This document shows, in pieces, positions 60,676 to 64,000 of a DNA stretch of 64,000 nt. Below the pieces are notes generated by a model. The model ran no database searches, was not told the origin of the DNA, and was given only the letters and a program-made list of their open reading frames with translations. Made by a program: the position numbers and the translations under genes. This stretch comes from Glossina fuscipes (taxonomy: Eukaryota > Arthropoda > Insecta > Diptera > Glossinidae). Each line of letters opens with the position of its first letter. Positions within the stretch are counted from its first letter, which is position 1. Where the stretch lies: contig NW_023998416.1 of the NCBI RefSeq assembly GCF_014805625.2, positions 15,161,174 through 15,225,173 of the forward strand, in the 5' to 3' direction.

Positions 60676-61046
60676 AAAAAAAATTCAATGTATCCAATAA
60701 CCAACTTAACAGTATTTGTGCTTACGTACTTTGCTCCTTTCAACATCTCCTTCTGTTCCGATCTATTAAAGTTAGTTAAATCTCCTTTTCCAGCTACTTC
60801 CCCTATTATCGGATTTACTCCCCCATATTTATCTTTGCTTTTCAGCTCTCTACTTTTGTATGCCCCTAAAGTACCTACAATGGGTAGAACAAGAAAATTC
60901 TTTAATATTAGCGGAATGGTAATGCAATTAAAAACTAATAACAGGTTACAAAAGATATTTCTAGCACGCAGGAGCCGTATGCGAGTAATTTGTCGCAGCA
61001 GAAACCAAGCTACACATGATTTTCGAGCAGACTGTGTGAACAAATG
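60676..61046 (-). other. Island of unusual composition, open on both strands
   Basis: A minus-strand frame is open for about 169 codons from 61043 (part lies in the adjoining repeat) and includes GTLGAYKSRELKSKDKYGG and FNRSEQKEMLKGAKYV; the plus strand is open for 119 codons over the same DNA. Neither is recognised. It abuts a broken repeat copy, so an inserted fragment is possible. Confidence 0.25.
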
Positions 61047-61273
61047 AATGAATAAACCTTAGTATGACAAAAGAAATCAACTTTGACCGGTAAAACACTA
61101 TTATTATTATTCTTGTTGGCATTAAAAAGTGTAGTGTTTTGTATTTATGTACCAAATAAATTAGGCTTTACTCATACGTGTGGGTATTTTAATCTCATAT
61201 TATCTTCTTACGATTATTTGCATGCGAATATATTCGACTAAATGGCAATTGTATGCGACTTAAAATTATCATA

Positions 61274-61277
<4 letters not shown>

Positions 61278-61306
<29 letters not shown>
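61278..61306 (+). repeat. (TA)14 microsatellite
   Basis: Perfect TA run. Confidence 0.95.
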
Positions 61307-61310
<4 letters not shown>

Positions 61311-61764
61311 CGAAATTATAATTAATTCTGTTGTAAGTAAATAAACCACTTGTTAGAGATTCTATGATCTTTTGTGTTGGGTGCGTATTATGTGCATAGC
61401 TCTTATAAGACCCGAAGCGACTAATTGTTCGCTGAAATATTGTCATAAATGTTTCGAAACAAACATTTTTACTTTTATTCTATTTCTGTTTCTTTTAATG
61501 AAAACTTGGTTTTTTTTGCTTTTGCTTTTATTTTTATTTATATGTGTTTTTTTCTTTAGATTCTTTGTTTAATACTCCAATATGTTGAGTCTTATCAAGG
61601 CTTGAATATCGGTCTCTAACATGTAGCTGACTAGGCACGGCAGGATACCCACAACGACTTTGTTAGTTGGAAACCTGGTTTGTATCAACGTTTTGTGGAA
61701 AATGCCTATAAACACTTACATCAACCGCTAACTAGCAATCATGCAACTATACATACAAGATTTC

Positions 61765-61789
61765 AAAAAAAAAAAAAAAAAAAAAAAAA
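61765..61789 (+). repeat. A25 homopolymer
   Basis: Uninterrupted A run. Confidence 0.9.
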
Positions 61790-64000
61790 CCGGTCACTGA
61801 ATTTATATGAATTTTTGTTTTTCCGTTCGTCGGTTGCGGTTATCAATTGGTATAAATCTTTATGATGTTGCACATATGTACAGACCTTTACGAATATCTT
61901 TGCTATTGTTTCTTTAGTGTTTACATACACACAGCATTGGTTTTTGTTTTTGTTGATGTTTTTGTTCGTTTTCTGTTTTTTTTGAATATCGTTTATCAGT
62001 TGAACTAAAACGGAAAAATTTTTTTTTCATTCGTCGTCGTATGAAGAAACAATGAAATATTATTAAATTGTTAAAAATTAAACAAGAAAATATTTGAAAC
62101 GTACAAGCACATGCAAGGGCCATACTAAAGTCATTATGCACGTATGAATCATATGCACAAAATTCGTAGATGAAATACATGCGTTAAGGGTGGTTATGAG
62201 AGAAATCATGCGATCGCCTGTTTAAATGGAATTAAAGTGTGAATGTGGTGTTTGACTGTTAGTTTATCGTTTGATTATCATTTTCAGTAGCGGTACAAGT
62301 TTTGCTTTTTTCTTTTCTTTTTTTTTTTTGGTTGAATATGCTTCTAATTGCGTGTAAATATGTTTGTGCGCATAGTATGCGGACATTAAATTATTGTATT
62401 ATTGCCAAAAGTTAATTAACAGAAATGATGGTTCGGGAAAATCGAATTGTTTTCAATGTCGATGATAGATAAGAAAGGAAATTCCATTCGGAAGAACACC
62501 GCAGGAATCTATAGAAAATCCAAGCCGTTGTAATAAATATATTTCATGCGGTTTTCTTTTCCTCCAAATTTTCTATGAAATTTTTCTTGTTTGAAATTTT
62601 TATGTAAAAAGAAAAAAAACTCTTCAAATTTATGATGACATTTATGCTTGAGAATTCAATTTCGTATCATTGCAATGTCTTTGCGTATTTTTTCAATCAG
62701 CCGCAAACTAACATAACATAAGACTCTCGGATACCCAAAGTAATTATTACGCTCTCTTGTCAAATGATCGTTCAACGCATCACGGAAATACTTGACTTGA
62801 CTTATGTTTTACTATTGTGCAATTAAAAAGGAGCTACCACTCCCACTTTGCCTTCGTTTGCAGAAAGAACTCTTGAATTGTCGTGAATTACTTTAGACGA
62901 ATTCACCCTTATTTGTTCCTCTGTTTTGTTCTTCACACCTCTTTCTTATTTTTCTTTCAATCCTTCTATACCTATATATATATATATATATACACAAATA
63001 TCTGCAGCATCAGTAAACAAAAATATTTGTTATCTTTAATCATAACAAAAGATCTTTTCCTCTGCTTTACTGGAGTAAGTTTGTGGGATACACCGTCATT
63101 AGATGTATGTACGCGTTTACGTGCACACAAGCGCATATACACACAGAAACATTTTTATATGCTTTTAAGATATTCAATACCCAGAGCTGATGTGTTTTTG
63201 TTTTTGTTTTTTTTTTTTTTTTTTTTTACGTTTTGTTGTCATAATTATAGGTCTTTAAGTCTCATTCATTCTTCGTTAAACAATTATATATTTCTTAACT
63301 GATTCCAATCGTCAATGTCTTTATCAGCACTCTGGTAACATTCTTATAATGCTATATTTGTATTTAGGTGACATTTTCAACACCTTGACTTTTTGAAAAT
63401 CTTTTATGTGAAACCATTTTTATTTTCTATTAAAAAAAAAAAAAAAAGGGGTGAAACTTGGCATATTAACGATGTAAGATCGTATCTACTGATTTATTCA
63501 AAAAATGGTGAGAAAAACTTATTATATGGATATGCAACCATCTGAAGGTTCAATACTTTTTTTATAAAAACTTTTATACAGAAAGCGGTTTTAAGCATGA
63601 TAGATAAAGAGTTTTACTTGCCTTATCACTAATTGTGAACGACCACCACTGCAAGAGTCTATTTCTTTCCTCGAAAGATCGTACCCATATACATATTATA
63701 CTGCAACTTTCGCTAGTTGTTCTTGGCGAACAAATATTCAAAATTTTAAACTTTCCCGACCTTCATAATTCTTCTTCTTCTTATGCTTATTTATATGTCT
63801 TTATTCGGAAATGAGATCGAGAAAAATATGCTTTTTCTCATATCTTTTCTATCGAAATATGGTTAGAAAGAAATGGGGAAAGGGAAAAAGATAGGGAATG
63901 AGTACATGCCCAAACGGTTAGTGTTTTATACCGCTGCCCACTGAGTGTCCACTGTAACTAACATTTAAATCCGCGACCACCGAGCTGTTAGTCGCTTTGA

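Larger units (their letters stand above)
61047..64000. other. Non-coding stretch to the window end
   Basis: No gene seen. Contains (TA)14 at 61278-61306, A25 at 61765-61789, (TA)9 at 62975-62992, T21 at 63207-63227 and A16 near 63432. Confidence 0.5.

Noticed and set aside
62883..63302. 139-aa ORF near the window end
   Set aside because: Phe/Tyr/Ile-rich translation of T- and TA-rich simple sequence.

Overview
The window looks like nuclear DNA of a higher (brachyceran) fly. It is AT-rich, has many introns of about 54-80 bp, GT/AG splice sites, abundant microsatellites (TATG, CA/TG, GA/TC, CAT, CAA, AAGC) and A/T homopolymers, and its proteins read as clear dipteran orthologues. A calyptrate fly, possibly a tsetse (Glossina), is my best guess, but the species is inferred and not read from a marker. 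Thioredoxin-2, GlcAT-S, gcm and a glutactin-like esterase all lie, as far as I recall, on the left arm of chromosome 2 in Drosophila (Muller element B), so this is probably a Muller B segment.

Layout. (1) 1-6282, minus strand: the N-terminal 1,923 residues of a very large lipid-transfer apolipoprotein (apoLTP/apolipophorin type) in nine exons; it runs off the left edge. (2) 10660-12058, minus: a complete five-exon Golgi beta-1,3-glucuronosyltransferase, most like GlcAT-S. (3) 14493-16477, minus: thioredoxin-2, 106 aa, three exons, with a 1.6-kb first intron that holds a coding-like ORF on the opposite strand. (4) 18395-20245, minus: a glial-cells-missing (GCM-domain) transcription factor, two visible coding exons. 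(5) 40219-42252, plus: a secreted carboxylesterase-fold protein of 578 aa, five exons, whose catalytic serine is replaced by glycine. The first four genes share the minus strand and the esterase faces away from gcm across a 20-kb gap. These are independent eukaryotic genes, not an operon: haemolymph lipid transport, glycan synthesis, redox control, glial and blood-cell fate, and probably adhesion or matrix.

The rest, about 20.3-40.1 kb and 42.3-64 kb, has no gene I can recognise. It contains at least eight degenerate copies, in both orientations, of one dispersed repeat with terminal inverted repeats (AACAAGTAA...TTATATTCGG), a GTCY-rich core (GTCTGTCTGTCCGTCTG) and, in the longest copies, an internal tandem array with a period of about 121-124 bp. 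It also holds a decayed LINE reverse-transcriptase fragment near 48.4 kb, a hairpin element near 52.5 kb, several coding-like relics, a textbook TATA/Inr pair without a gene at 29.8 kb, and a long belt of simple repeats from 26 to 47 kb. Two perfect GCM-binding octamers lie in the large gap upstream of gcm. I saw no CRISPR array, rRNA, clear tRNA or prokaryotic operon. Exon borders were derived by hand from splice signals and reading-frame continuity. Repeat borders are approximate.
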